Source: Caldilineaceae bacterium (GTDB taxonomy: Bacteria > Chloroflexota > Anaerolineae > Caldilineales > Caldilineaceae). From it: a stretch of 37,672 nt of DNA. The notes below the pieces were generated by a model that made no database searches, was not told where the DNA came from, and saw only the letters and a list, made by a program, of their open reading frames with translations. A program made the position numbers and the translations under genes. Position 1 is the stretch's first letter, and every line of letters starts with the position of its first letter. The DNA lies in the NCBI GenBank assembly GCA_018003515.1, contig JAGNDO010000015.1:1-37672 (forward strand), given 5' to 3'. Below are positions 37,601 to 37,672 of the stretch, in pieces.

Positions 37601-37672
37601 ATGACAACACAGAACCATCGCAACACCCAATTGAATCCTATGCCCTTGCCCAAGCCATCGGCCCGAACCCGG
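37601..37672 (+). CDS. Start of a gene running off the window
   Basis: The ATG at 37601 opens a frame (MTTQNHRNTQLNPMPLPKPS) that has no stop before the window ends. The promoter at 37563-37591 supports it. Twenty-four codons are visible and no family can be named. Confidence 0.55.
   Translation, partial: MTTQNHRNTQLNPMPLPKPSARTR

Noticed and set aside
37227-37653. Minus-strand open frames near the window end
   Set aside because: They translate the MITE-like repeats (TNPTLTLPRLG-type sequence) and carry no recognisable domain.
1-37672. tRNA, rRNA, riboswitch or replication origin
   Set aside because: No cloverleaf-like segment, rRNA-like sequence, recognised riboswitch core or DnaA-box cluster was seen by eye; covariance-model searches would be needed to exclude small RNAs.

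Overview
The window looks like a chromosomal piece of a high-GC bacterium, most likely a Chloroflexota member (Anaerolineae/Caldilineae-like). The support is indirect: very large secreted proteins with Thr-Pro linkers, short C-terminal tails of the type YLPFVAR, a mixture of leaderless and Shine-Dalgarno-led genes, and intergenic regions full of 7-10 bp period tandem repeats and REP-like hairpins. No rRNA, tRNA, CRISPR array, phage or transposase gene was seen. No marker gene fixes the taxonomy.

Layout. 1-4775: a + strand cluster of three surface-protein genes (a truncated beta-helix giant, a small duplicated-repeat protein, and a DNRLRE/CBM96-like protein with a membrane tail). 4898-5790: a Uma2-family gene followed by a broken copy of the preceding gene's last codons and terminator. 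5831-10115: a Tat/lipoprotein GH3 beta-N-acetylhexosaminidase, divergent from a beta-propeller/alkaline phosphatase fusion. 10176-10991: a small XRE regulator and an antitoxin-like gene. 11041-12232: a 65-aa peptide gene translationally coupled to another secreted, tail-anchored protein. 12377-13680: an MFS transporter ending in a two-way terminator. 13702-18376: a DNA-repair-flavoured stretch with a DnaE-type (probably DnaE2-like) polymerase, a YgiT-type zinc finger protein, a REP array and an HhH-GPD glycosylase. 18523-21028: a membrane protein resembling a dead MA-type metallopeptidase, and a PPOX-fold oxidase-like protein. 21049-28222: a duplicated lipoprotein with a META domain, dGTPase, an SDR, a ROK kinase, YchF, and a deoxynucleoside kinase fused to a MazG-like domain. 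28497-37248: an S1-domain RNA-binding protein, a 1466-aa S8 protease, and a PP2C-like/TM/propeller membrane protein. 37601-end: the start of another gene.

Themes. (1) Secreted proteins appear modular: lower-GC ectodomains sit on GC-rich C-terminal tails, two proteins share a TAITL...L.AS + TM + Arg/Lys tail, and an orphan tail-plus-terminator copy sits after the Uma2 gene. (2) dGTPase, the deoxynucleoside kinase-MazG fusion, the second-type polymerase and the glycosylase all concern dNTP-pool quality or DNA repair, although they are not one operon. (3) Short repeats have entered coding sequence in at least two places (dnaE and the PP2C-like gene). (4) Five genes have a -10 element 7-9 nt before the start codon and no ribosome binding site, which predicts leaderless or near-leaderless mRNAs.

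The strongest candidates for something undescribed are the 65-aa coupled peptide with its surface protein, and the anchor/terminator duplication. Both rest on sequence reading alone; no database search was possible.
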